From Anaerolineales bacterium (GTDB lineage: Bacteria > Chloroflexota > Anaerolineae > Anaerolineales > UBA11579): 64,000 nucleotides of DNA. Position 1 is the stretch's first letter, and each line of letters opens with the position of its first letter. The notes beneath the pieces were generated by a model that did no database searches, was not told the DNA's origin, and saw only the letters and a list, made by a program, of their open reading frames with translations. The translations under genes were made by a program, and so were the position numbers. The stretch covers positions 62,001 through 126,000 of the forward strand of contig JAJTXV010000001.1 of the NCBI GenBank assembly GCA_021463845.1. The letters are read 5' to 3'. Shown here piece by piece: positions 56,975 through 64,000 of the stretch.

Positions 56975-59455
56975 ATGCGCCCTTATCACTTTCTGCTTAT
57001 CGTTGTTGCCCTTGCCCTCGCCGCCTGCGGGTCGGCTGGCGGCCAGGGTACCGCTGGCCCTGCCAGCGGCTTCGAGCCCGCCACCATCCAGAATGACGAG
57101 GGTGGGGTGGCCACCATCACCGGCGAACTGACCTACACCTATCCCTTCTTCACCGATGGCGTCGCCCAGCCGCTTGTGATCCTCGAAGACCAGGCCGGCT
57201 TTGTTGACCGTGACCGTGGCTACCTGATGCCGGTCGCTTCCCAGGTGATGGGCCAGATCACCTCTGACTTCTACGTCTCGCCTTTCACCTACAGCATCTC
57301 GCTCCCCATCGTGCCACAAGGCGGCATCCGTGATGTTGACCAGAACGGCGAAGACAACGGCGGTGTACTGGTGTTCGCTCCCGCCTACTGGACCAATGCC
57401 TTCGGCGATCCCTTCCTTGAAAAGCGTGACCTCGGCGGCGGTGGCTGGTCCACCGCCTACACCTCCGTGCGCACCAGCGAAGAGGCCGCCACCGAGCGTG
57501 AATACATCGGCGGCAAGCTGCTGGTCTACGCGCCCGATGGCCAGCAGGGTTTTCCCTCTGGCTTTGGCCCCGACAATATGCTCTTCACCGAAGATGATCC
57601 CGTCGTCGGCATTCCCCAGGGCTACACCCTGGTGGATTTGGATACCGACCCCTTCACCTTTGACCGCTCCAACGCGGTGGTCATGGATCTGCTGGAGCCT
57701 GAGGGTGCCGCACTCGATGACTTCTCTGATCTGCCCTATGGCGAGGCCTTCGACGCCATGATCACGATGATGCGCCAAGAGTACGCCTTCACCGAGCTCA
57801 AGGGCATTGACTGGGACGCGCTGGATGCTGAGTTCCGTCCGCGCTTTGAGCAGGCCGAGGCCGAGAACGACGAAGATGCTTACTTCTTCGCCATGCGCGA
57901 CTTCCTGTGGTCCATCCCGGATGGCCACATCGGCTTCTCCTTCCCCGATGTGCTCAACCAGCAGTTCAACATTGACATCGCCACCGGCCTGGGCATGTCC
58001 ATCCGAGACACCAGCGACGGCCGCGTCATCGTCAGCTTCCTGACCCCCAACGGCCCTGCCCAAACCGCTGGCATCCAGCTCGGCGCGCAGATCATCAGCC
58101 TGAATGGCGAACCCATTGATGACGTTGTATCCCGCGCCATTCCCTGGTCATCGCCCTTCAGCACGGAGCACACGCGCCGCCTGCAGCAGCTGCGCTACGC
58201 GGTGCGCTTCCCTGACCCCGTTGACATCACTGTGGAATATCAAAACCCGGGGGGTGCGCCCGCCACAACCGTGGTTCGCTCGCAGATCGAGTACGACAGC
58301 TTCAACCAGTCGTCCTTCTTCGGCGCTACCACTGGCTTTGAGTTGCCCGTTGAGTTCGAAGTCCTGGATAGCGGCTATGGCTATGTAGCCATCTACTCCT
58401 TCTTCGATAATGAAGTGCTCACCATCCAACTGTGGGAGCGCATGATCAACACCCTCAACACCAATGAGATCCCCGGCCTCGTGATCGATATGCGCAACAA
58501 CGGCGGCGGCTTCGGTTTCCTGGCCGATCAGATGGCGGCCTACTTCTTCGCTGAAGAAATGGCCATCGGCCTCGGCTCCGCCTGGGATGAAAGCCTGGGT
58601 GACTTCTACACTGACCCCAACACACCTGACATGCTCTACCCGCCCTCAGAGGATATGCAGTATCACGGCAAGATCGTTGTGCTCGTCTCGCCCAACTGCT
58701 CCAGCGCCTGCGAGTTCTTTGCTCATGACATGACCATCCAGGACCGCGCCACCATCGTGGGCCACTATCCCACTGGTGGTCTGGGCGGCGGCGTGAAGGA
58801 CTTTGAAATGCCCGGCATGACCGTGCGTTTCCCCATCGCCCGCCCCATGGACCTTGATGGCAACATCATCATCGAGGATGTTGGCGTGGTGCCGGACGTG
58901 GTCGTGCCGGTGAACGAGGAGACCCTCTTTAGTGATGGCGACCCACTGCTCGAAGCCGCCATCGCCGTCCTTGACAACCCGGCCGGCGCCGGCGTGGTAC
59001 CCTCCGGCCCGCCTGAACTGGATAGCGACTACAACGCTCTGGCCCAGCTGCAGGCTGGCGTGCCGACCCTGTTTGATGTGGCCCGCGAGGAATATAGCGA
59101 CGCCGAGCACCAAACCCCCGGCACGCTGTACTACACCATCGTGCTGCCCCAGTCGACTGACATCGTGGGCGGCTACTACTGGTGCACGACCACCGCCGAA
59201 GAATTGGCCGATAACTGGGCCAAGATGAGCGTCACGGTTGAGCTCAATGGCGAGGTCATTCCCAATGACCAGCTGGACTTTGAGTCGCATCCAGACCTGC
59301 CGTGCAATCTGCTGACCGCCCTGATGAGCGACTGGCCGGCGGGTGAGCACCACGTGGTGGTCACCACTGTGCACAGCGCCGCGCTGAATGATGGCTACGG
59401 CGATTACCCTGCGGGTACGTACGTCTCAGACTTCCGCATTTTTGTCGAGAAGTAG
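56975..59455 (+). CDS. Large S41-family peptidase lipoprotein (826 residues)
   Basis: A secreted lipoprotein with lipobox ALAAC (Cys19). Residues 45-240 form a beta-rich region of unknown type. A helical cap (about 255-330) with MMRQEYAFTELKGIDWD precedes a PDZ-like part (about 335-400, GMSIRDTSDGRVIVSFL). The S41 core reads GLVIDMRNNGGGFGFLADQM, then SPNCSSACEFFAHDM at about 571-585 where the catalytic Ser would lie, then GHYPTGGLGGGV, lacking the Lys of CtpA. It therefore belongs to the tricorn/IRBP-like side. A C-terminal beta domain follows from about 680. GAGGAGGAG lies before the ATG. Confidence 0.82.
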   Translation: MRPYHFLLIVVALALAACGSAGGQGTAGPASGFEPATIQNDEGGVATITGELTYTYPFFTDGVAQPLVILEDQAGFVDRDRGYLMPVASQVMGQITSDFYVSPFTYSISLPIVPQGGIRDVDQNGEDNGGVLVFAPAYWTNAFGDPFLEKRDLGGGGWSTAYTSVRTSEEAATEREYIGGKLLVYAPDGQQGFPSGFGPDNMLFTEDDPVVGIPQGYTLVDLDTDPFTFDRSNAVVMDLLEPEGAALDDFSDLPYGEAFDAMITMMRQEYAFTELKGIDWDALDAEFRPRFEQAEAENDEDAYFFAMRDFLWSIPDGHIGFSFPDVLNQQFNIDIATGLGMSIRDTSDGRVIVSFLTPNGPAQTAGIQLGAQIISLNGEPIDDVVSRAIPWSSPFSTEHTRRLQQLRYAVRFPDPVDITVEYQNPGGAPATTVVRSQIEYDSFNQSSFFGATTGFELPVEFEVLDSGYGYVAIYSFFDNEVLTIQLWERMINTLNTNEIPGLVIDMRNNGGGFGFLADQMAAYFFAEEMAIGLGSAWDESLGDFYTDPNTPDMLYPPSEDMQYHGKIVVLVSPNCSSACEFFAHDMTIQDRATIVGHYPTGGLGGGVKDFEMPGMTVRFPIARPMDLDGNIIIEDVGVVPDVVVPVNEETLFSDGDPLLEAAIAVLDNPAGAGVVPSGPPELDSDYNALAQLQAGVPTLFDVAREEYSDAEHQTPGTLYYTIVLPQSTDIVGGYYWCTTTAEELADNWAKMSVTVELNGEVIPNDQLDFESHPDLPCNLLTALMSDWPAGEHHVVVTTVHSAALNDGYGDYPAGTYVSDFRIFVEK

Positions 59456-59469
59456 CCAACCGCATCTGT

Positions 59470-59506
59470 GCAAAAAAAGAGTGGAGCAAAGCTCCACTCT
59501 TTTTTG
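59470..59506. terminator. bidirectional terminator between S41 lipoprotein and RpiB genes
   Basis: AAAAAAAGAGTGGAGC-AAA-GCTCCACTCTTTTTT. Convergent genes end on each side. Confidence 0.92.
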
Positions 59507-59935
59507 TTATCGCTCGGCGTCAAGCGCCTCGATCTGCGCCAGACAGGCGTCGTCGTTGGCGTTGGGCACATATTGCGTACCGAACCAGCTTAGTAATATC
59601 TCGCCGGCCAGCGCTGCGGTGGTGGTGCGCAGCGAGAGGCACAGCACATTGGCATTGTTCCACAGCCGTGCGCCGCGGGCGGTTTCCGCGTCCGCGCACA
59701 AGGCGGCCCGCACGCCGGCCACTTTGTTGGCCGCCATGCTCACGCCGGTGCCCGTCCAGCAGAACAATACGCCTTCATCCGCCTGGCCGCCGGCTACCGC
59801 CTGCGCCACCTGGCGGGCAGCCTGCGGCCATAGCGCCACCGGCAGCAGCTCGGCCTGGTGGCCGTGCTCCTGCAGCCAGGTAACCACATGCTCCACCACC
59901 GGGCTGGCCTCGTCCGTACCAATGAGAATTTTCAT
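59507..59935 (-). CDS. rpiB: RpiB/LacA/LacB family sugar-phosphate isomerase
   Basis: Interconverts ribose-5-phosphate and ribulose-5-phosphate, or related sugars. The protein is 142 residues. It begins MKILIGTDEASPVVEHVV with Asp8. The catalytic Cys is C59 in LFCWTGTGVSMAANKVAGVRAAL (first 20 shown as LFCWTGTGVSMAANKVAGVR), retaining the CxTGxGxSxAANKxxGxRAAL pattern with Trp where Gly is usual. AKLWNNANVLCLS-like text (ARLWNNANVLCLSLRT) includes the second motif. LacA/LacB partners are absent, so RpiB is favoured. Last gene of the unit with ogt and the LLM oxidoreductase. Confidence 0.82.
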   Translation of the reverse strand: MKILIGTDEASPVVEHVVTWLQEHGHQAELLPVALWPQAARQVAQAVAGGQADEGVLFCWTGTGVSMAANKVAGVRAALCADAETARGARLWNNANVLCLSLRTTTAALAGEILLSWFGTQYVPNANDDACLAQIEALDAER

Positions 59936-59962
59936 AGGTGATTTCCTGGCAATCTCAAATCT

Positions 59963-60496
59963 CTACTCTCTAACTAGCGTTCCTTCCAACTTCAGCAACC
60001 ACCGTTTGGTCTCCAGCCCGCCAAAGCCGCCGTAGCCGGCCAGGCTGCCGTCGGCCCCGATGATGCGGTGGCACGGAATGATGAACGAGATCGGGTTGCT
60101 GGCCTGCACGCCGCCTACCGCGCGGGCCGCCCGCGGCTTGCCCACTGCCGCGGCAATATCGCCATACGAGGCGGTCTGGCCGTAGCCCACCGCCATCACA
60201 GCTTTGCGCACCGCCACCTGGAACGGCGTCATGCCGCTGAAATCCACCTTGACCTCAAAACGGCGCCGTGTGCCAGCCAGGAACTCGTGCATCTGCTCCA
60301 GCACCTCCGCCAGGGCGGCGGGCTGCTTGACCAGCTGGGCCGGGCCGCGCTCCAGCACATGGTCACAGAAGCGCGCTTCGTCAATTCCATACGCCGCCGA
60401 CCAGACGCCGCGTGCACTGACCGCGGCCCACACCAGGCCAAGCCGCTTGTGCGGCTTGGCTGCGTAGAACAGCAGGGGCAGGGCGGGTTTGGTCAT
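59963..60496 (-). CDS. ogt: Methylated-DNA--protein-cysteine methyltransferase
   Basis: A suicide repair enzyme that removes alkyl groups from O6-guanine. Of 177 residues, the N-terminal 80 are a divergent ribonuclease-like part. The DNA-binding half has TPFQVAVRKAVMAVGYGQTA, then SYGDIAAAVGKPRAARAVG with the Arg finger region, and the acceptor site PCHRII with Cys142. The active-site Glu or its equivalent is in GLETKRWLLKLEG. Its start overlaps the LLM oxidoreductase stop by four bases. Confidence 0.92.
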   Translation of the reverse strand: MTKPALPLLFYAAKPHKRLGLVWAAVSARGVWSAAYGIDEARFCDHVLERGPAQLVKQPAALAEVLEQMHEFLAGTRRRFEVKVDFSGMTPFQVAVRKAVMAVGYGQTASYGDIAAAVGKPRAARAVGGVQASNPISFIIPCHRIIGADGSLAGYGGFGGLETKRWLLKLEGTLVRE

Positions 60497-61395
60497 TTGC
60501 GGTTGCGTTCGGCGGCCACCAGCTCGCGCGTGGCCGGCGCTACTTCCTTGGCGAAGCGCTCGATCGTGTTGGCGTCATCCGCTGCCAGAATGAACGCGCT
60601 GGTCCCGTATTGGAAGGTCATTTCGGCCAGCTGCTCGGCCCACAGTTGCGGCGTGCCATGCAGCAGGCCGTTGTCGTGCGGCCCAAACTGGCCGCCAATG
60701 TTCAGCATGCGCCGCACGCTGGCGGCCGGGCGGCCAGCGGCTTCGGCAGCTTCATCAATATGCTGGTTCATGCGCGCCAGGCTGGGCGGGCCTTTTTCCA
60801 GATAGGCTAGGCTGGGTACCCAGCCGTCGGCCAGCTGCCCGGTCAACGCCAGGATGCGCGGCTTGTACGCGCCGACCCAGATCTCGATCTTGTGAGCGGG
60901 CGCCGGGCCGCGTTTGGCGCCGTTCACTTGATAGAACGTGCCATTCAGCCGCGCCCCGCTGCGCTCTTCCGTGTCCCACAGCATGCGCATGATCTGGATC
61001 GCCTCGCCCAGCGCCTCGATCGATTCGCCCGGGCTTAGCCGCCGGCCGCCCATGGCGGCGATCGCATCCCAAAACCCGCCGGCGCCCAGCGCCATTTCAA
61101 AGCGGCCGCCGCTTAGCAGGTCCAGGCTGGCTGCGCTGCGCGCCAGCACGGCCGGCTGGCGCAGCGGCAGGTTGTGCACATTGGCGCTCAGGCGGATGCG
61201 CTGCGTGCGCGCCGCCACATACGAGAGCAGCGTCCAGGTGTCGTGGAAGCGGGGCTGGTAGGGGTGGTCCTGGAAAGTGGCCAGGTCCAGCCCGGCCCGC
61301 TCGGCGGCCAGCGCCAGCTCTACGGCTTGCTGGGCTGGCTGGGCCACCGGCGTAATAAAGGTTCCGAACAGCAGCTCATGCCCGTAATCGTTCAT
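60493..61395 (-). CDS. LLM-class flavin-dependent oxidoreductase
   Basis: A luciferase-like monooxygenase fold of 300 residues that uses FMN or F420. It starts ELLFGTFITPVAQPAQQAVE after MNDYGH. Family text is ERAGLDLATFQDHPYQPRFHD, LSYVAARTQRIRLSANVHNL, FEMALGAGGFWDAIAAMGG and a late KIEWVGAYKPRILALTGQ-like stretch (KIEIWVGAYKPRI). F420 use is suggested by resemblance to mycobacterial and methanogen F420 enzymes but is not certain. AAAGGAG precedes the ATG at 61395; an upstream frame of 38 codons looks noncoding. First gene of a three-gene unit. Confidence 0.85.
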   Translation of the reverse strand: MNDYGHELLFGTFITPVAQPAQQAVELALAAERAGLDLATFQDHPYQPRFHDTWTLLSYVAARTQRIRLSANVHNLPLRQPAVLARSAASLDLLSGGRFEMALGAGGFWDAIAAMGGRRLSPGESIEALGEAIQIMRMLWDTEERSGARLNGTFYQVNGAKRGPAPAHKIEIWVGAYKPRILALTGQLADGWVPSLAYLEKGPPSLARMNQHIDEAAEAAGRPAASVRRMLNIGGQFGPHDNGLLHGTPQLWAEQLAEMTFQYGTSAFILAADDANTIERFAKEVAPATRELVAAERNRK

Positions 61396-61454
61396 GCGGC
61401 TCCTTTCGTGTGATGAGTTGCAAAGGTAGCACGGCAAGCTGCCGTGCCACCGTG

Positions 61455-62342
61455 CTAGAAATTGGAATAGCGGTCGAGATAGCCTTTTTCGCGTGCTTGG
61501 TGATCGCAATAGCGGAAGACGACAAAACCCAGTACTGTGAACAGCGCCGTCAGCCCAGCCAGAATGCCCAGCAGCTGCATGTCTGAGAACTGGCTGAAGG
61601 TCGGAAACGACTCAGCCACCTGGCCCACCACCGAGCGCCGCAGCAGCTCCAGCCAATACGAGATCGGGATGATGTAACCCACCGGCTGCAGCCACGCGGG
61701 CAGAATACTGAGCGGGAACACCGCGCCGCTGAACAGATACAGCGCGCCCGCCACGGCCTCGCCCATAAAATTGGCATTGTTGACGATAAGCAGCATCACG
61801 CTGCCCAGCACCAGGCCCATCATCGCCAGCATGACGATGCCCAGGGTCAAGCTCACCGCGAACAACGGCCAATTCACGAGGCTCAGGTCCAGCGGTACGT
61901 CAAGAAAGTACACACCTGCCGCGATCGTGATGAATACTGCCAGACTGCCAAAGGCAAACTTGGCGAAGCCGCGCCCCAGCAGGTACACTGGCACATGCAC
62001 CGGGGCAATATAGATGTACTTCAGCATCCGGTAGATCTCGCGGTCATCGATCACCGTCCACGAGACTCCGGTCAGCACGGCGGCTACATATATATAGAAG
62101 GCGTTGCCTAGATAGATATAGGCGAACATGGGATCGTCAAAATTGCCGTTGGTGATGACGCTGTACATCACCACCAGGATCGCCGCGCCAGACAGTGGCT
62201 TGATGACTGAGTAAATAAAGAAGATCAGCGGGTCAGCCCAGTTGGACTCGATCTGCCAACCCAGCCAGGCCGCGGCGCGGAAGGTGCGCCCGGAAACGCC
62301 GCGCTCCTTGACCGGCTTGCGAATGTCTTGCGTAGCCTGCAT
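61455..62342 (-). CDS. ABC-2 type exporter permease B
   Basis: A 295-residue membrane protein with six main hydrophobic segments of the ABC2_membrane fold. The N-terminus is a cytoplasmic Lys/Arg-rich helix (KPVKERGVSGRTFR). The conserved late segment is LYLFSGAVFPLSILPAWLQP, holding the FSGAxFP-type motif, followed by ISYWLELLRRSVVG. Partners are the ATPase and the other permease directly upstream, only 1 nt away. The substrate may be a drug, lipid or polysaccharide. Confidence 0.87.
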   Translation of the reverse strand: MQATQDIRKPVKERGVSGRTFRAAAWLGWQIESNWADPLIFFIYSVIKPLSGAAILVVMYSVITNGNFDDPMFAYIYLGNAFYIYVAAVLTGVSWTVIDDREIYRMLKYIYIAPVHVPVYLLGRGFAKFAFGSLAVFITIAAGVYFLDVPLDLSLVNWPLFAVSLTLGIVMLAMMGLVLGSVMLLIVNNANFMGEAVAGALYLFSGAVFPLSILPAWLQPVGYIIPISYWLELLRRSVVGQVAESFPTFSQFSDMQLLGILAGLTALFTVLGFVVFRYCDHQAREKGYLDRYSNF

Positions 62343-62343
62343 G

Positions 62344-63186
62344 CTATCTCCTCGACTCCGTAAGGCGTCCTTCGCGCACCGCCAGGCGCTCCATGTAGCC
62401 CAGCAGCCAGCGCGCCCCGATCAGAAACACCACGCACAACCCAGCCAGAATGGCCAGCTCGGTTTGCACCGGCAGAAAGCCTAGCTCTGTGCCGCCGCTG
62501 AACGAGAGCTGGCGCATGGCGTCCATACCTAGCGTCAACGGGATGAACGAGGCCCCGGCCGCGATCCAGAAGTCCAGACTCTTGATCGGGAAGTAAAAGC
62601 CGGAGGCCAGATACACCGGCTCCTGGGCCAGGTTGGCATAGTGCCAGGCCTCGCGGTTGAGCAGCAGGAACAGCGAAGCGGTCATCATGCCCAGGCCGTA
62701 CAAGGCCACCATGGTGAGCATGAACACCGCGAACAGCAGCAGGTAATTGCTCACTTCAAAGCTGACGTCAAACAGCAGTGTGCCCACCAGCGTGATCACC
62801 AGGGCGCGCAGCCCAGTGGAAAACAGACCGCCGAAGGCCATGCCGAGCAGGATCGCCATCAGCGAATTGGGGGCCATGATGTAGAGCGCCAGGTTGCCGG
62901 TCTGCTTCTCCCAATACATCTGGCTGCTCATCGACCACAGGATATTGAGCCAGAAGGCGGTCATGGCGCCACCCATGACCACAAAGCCAATATAGACATC
63001 CGGTGCGCCAATGGCACGATAAATGAAGACGTAGGCCGCCACCGAGAGCACCGGCAGAAAGACTTCGAAGAAGAACCAGCTCAGCTCACGCAGCAGGCCA
63101 ATGATGCGCGGGTAGGCGCGGCCCACCACCGTCTGCAAAAACAGGCGCCAGCCGCTGTTCTTAGGAACTCGATCCGTCAGCGCCAC
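62344..63186 (-). CDS. ABC-2 type exporter permease A
   Basis: A 280-residue membrane protein with six hydrophobic segments. YVFIYRAIGAPDVYIGFVVM and MYWEKQTGNLALYIMAPNSL are in the expected order, the latter giving the cytoplasmic contact helix with Glu near the substrate-binding loop. The last segment is LAILAGLCVVFLIGARWLLGY. It overlaps the ATPase stop by 26 bases and is followed after 1 nt by permease B, so this is a compact operon. Confidence 0.87.
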   Translation of the reverse strand: MALTDRVPKNSGWRLFLQTVVGRAYPRIIGLLRELSWFFFEVFLPVLSVAAYVFIYRAIGAPDVYIGFVVMGGAMTAFWLNILWSMSSQMYWEKQTGNLALYIMAPNSLMAILLGMAFGGLFSTGLRALVITLVGTLLFDVSFEVSNYLLLFAVFMLTMVALYGLGMMTASLFLLLNREAWHYANLAQEPVYLASGFYFPIKSLDFWIAAGASFIPLTLGMDAMRQLSFSGGTELGFLPVQTELAILAGLCVVFLIGARWLLGYMERLAVREGRLTESRR

Positions 63187-64000
63187 TCTCGGCCTCCTTC
63201 ATGCTGTGCCCCACCAGATTGACAAACACATCCTCAAGTGAAGGTTCGCGCTTCTGCAAATTGAGAATATGGATGTCTTTGCCGGTCAGCGTATTCACCA
63301 CGGAGCCCAGCGCGTCATCTTCGGCCAATATCAGCTCCAGCACCGCCGCGCCGTCCTTGGGCTCGTGGCTCACCTTGCGCACGCCGCCCAGCGCCTCCAG
63401 GGCTTCGGGCTGCAGGCCGTTGAGCGGGCTGACCTCCATGCGGTAGATCACATCGCGCTGCAGCTGGCGCTTCAGGTTGGCCGGGGTATCGCAGGCCAGC
63501 ACCTGGCCGCCGTTAATGATCGCTACCCGGTCACACAGCTCATCCGCTTCCACCATGTAGTGGGTGGTCAGCAGCAGGGTGCGGTCGCGGTTTCCTTCCA
63601 TCCAGCCGCGCACAAAATTGCGCACATCCATGCTGGCTTCCACGTCCAGCCCCAGGGTCGGCTCATCCAGGAACAGCACCTCGGGGTCGGTCAGGAAGCC
63701 GCGCACAATGTTCATCTTCTGGCGCAAGCCGGTCGAAAGGTCAGATGACTTGGTGTTCATGCGGTCACTCATGCGCACGATCTCGAGCAACTGCTTGATG
63801 CGCTCGTTGGCCAGCTTGCTGGGGATGCCGTAGAACTGGGCGAACATCCACAGGTTCTCGCGCACGGTCAGCAAGCCGTAGCCGGAGGATTCGCCGCCCG
63901 AGACCATGTTGATACGCGGGCGCACCTTCTCCGGCTCGGCGGCCACATCGTAGCCCGCCACCCGCGCCACGCCGGAGCTGGGCGCCAGCAGGGTGGTGAG
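63161..64000 (-). CDS. ABC-2 type exporter ATPase (5' end outside window)
   Basis: Nucleotide-binding subunit of the exporter. The frame is open through the right edge, so the N-terminus with Walker A is missing. Visible are the Q-loop region MVSGGESSGYGLLTVRENL, signature LSTGLRQKMNIV (a Thr and Leu variant of LSGGQ), Walker B VLFLDEPTLGLDVEA, D-loop and the switch His in LLTTHYMVEADELCDRV. The C-terminal 70 residues form the extra domain seen in ABC-2 drug or polysaccharide exporters. An internal GTG at 63970 is not a start. At least 279 residues. Confidence 0.9.
   Translation of the reverse strand, partial: LTTLLAPSSGVARVAGYDVAAEPEKVRPRINMVSGGESSGYGLLTVRENLWMFAQFYGIPSKLANERIKQLLEIVRMSDRMNTKSSDLSTGLRQKMNIVRGFLTDPEVLFLDEPTLGLDVEASMDVRNFVRGWMEGNRDRTLLLTTHYMVEADELCDRVAIINGGQVLACDTPANLKRQLQRDVIYRMEVSPLNGLQPEALEALGGVRKVSHEPKDGAAVLELILAEDDALGSVVNTLTGKDIHILNLQKREPSLEDVFVNLVGHSMKEAESGADGSSS

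Noticed and set aside
52775-63186. Apparent recurrent 26-bp gene overlaps (lipoprotein/dehydrogenase, dehydrogenase/regulator, ABC permease/ATPase)
   Set aside because: After choosing starts by ribosome site the dehydrogenase/regulator overlap becomes 23 bp, so the equality was a start-codon artefact.

Overview
The window looks like chromosomal DNA from a high-G+C, free-living bacterium, most probably Chloroflexota, class Anaerolineae. This is an inference. It rests on a BMP-type nucleoside ABC importer, lipoproteins with Pro/Thr-rich linkers, a DUF951 protein, a divergent 1138-residue IleRS under a T-box, and many -10-like hexamers placed 6-9 nt before start codons, which suggests leaderless mRNAs. 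No rRNA, tRNA, CRISPR array, transposase or prophage gene was seen. Almost everything is dense housekeeping and envelope gene content, with short intergenic gaps ending in strong hairpin-plus-T terminators.

Layout. 1-5.8 kb: end of an unknown gene, then a nucleoside/BMP importer (lipoprotein, double ATPase, two permeases). 5.9-9.6 kb: DUF4260 membrane protein, an ABC-F ATPase that appears to start at AUU, and MurJ on the other strand. 9.8-14.7 kb: a heterodimeric ABC exporter with one degenerate ATP site, and an LCP cell-wall ligase. 14.75-17.9 kb: an A+T-rich patch with a 30-bp palindrome, a 40-residue histone-H1-like peptide, adenosine deaminase, a TIGR01777 epimerase and flavodoxin. 18-24 kb (mostly minus): zinc metallopeptidase, CtpA-type protease, HAD phosphatase, GT4 glycosyltransferase, zinc-type CDF exporter with a DtxR/MntR regulator. 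24-28.6 kb: two cold-shock genes, a CPBP protease flanked by two paralogous lipoproteins, and a 49-residue acidic protein. 28.7-30.85 kb: an A+T-rich two-gene cassette (YaaC-like protein plus an unknown all-helical protein), the best candidate here for an undescribed system. 31-36 kb: T-box(Ile)-ileS-msrB and a methyltransferase. 36-43.6 kb: DEAD-box helicase, a PIG-V-like GT-C protein, a membrane-anchored Mrr-like nuclease, an FAD oxidoreductase, a LolA-like lipoprotein, a DapA-family aldolase and an EamA transporter. 43.6-49.2 kb: YfhO-like protein, GT2 and two methyltransferases, then thiolase. 49.2-54.2 kb: PGI/PMI, RsmI, DUF951, M50 protease, Gmad2-type lipoprotein, IDH/IPMDH-family dehydrogenase and a response regulator. 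54.3-64 kb: M32 carboxypeptidase, 2-hydroxyacid dehydrogenase, a large S41 lipoprotein, RpiB, Ogt, an LLM oxidoreductase and an ABC-2 type exporter that runs off the right edge.

Working together. The importer and adenosine deaminase fit nucleoside salvage, although they lie 10 kb apart. MurJ, the LCP ligase, the GT4/GT2/GT-C proteins and CtpA fit envelope building and turnover. Regulation visible in the sequence comprises the Ile T-box, metal control of the CDF exporter, long csp leaders with an unusual but shared SD spacing, and probable leaderless promoters.
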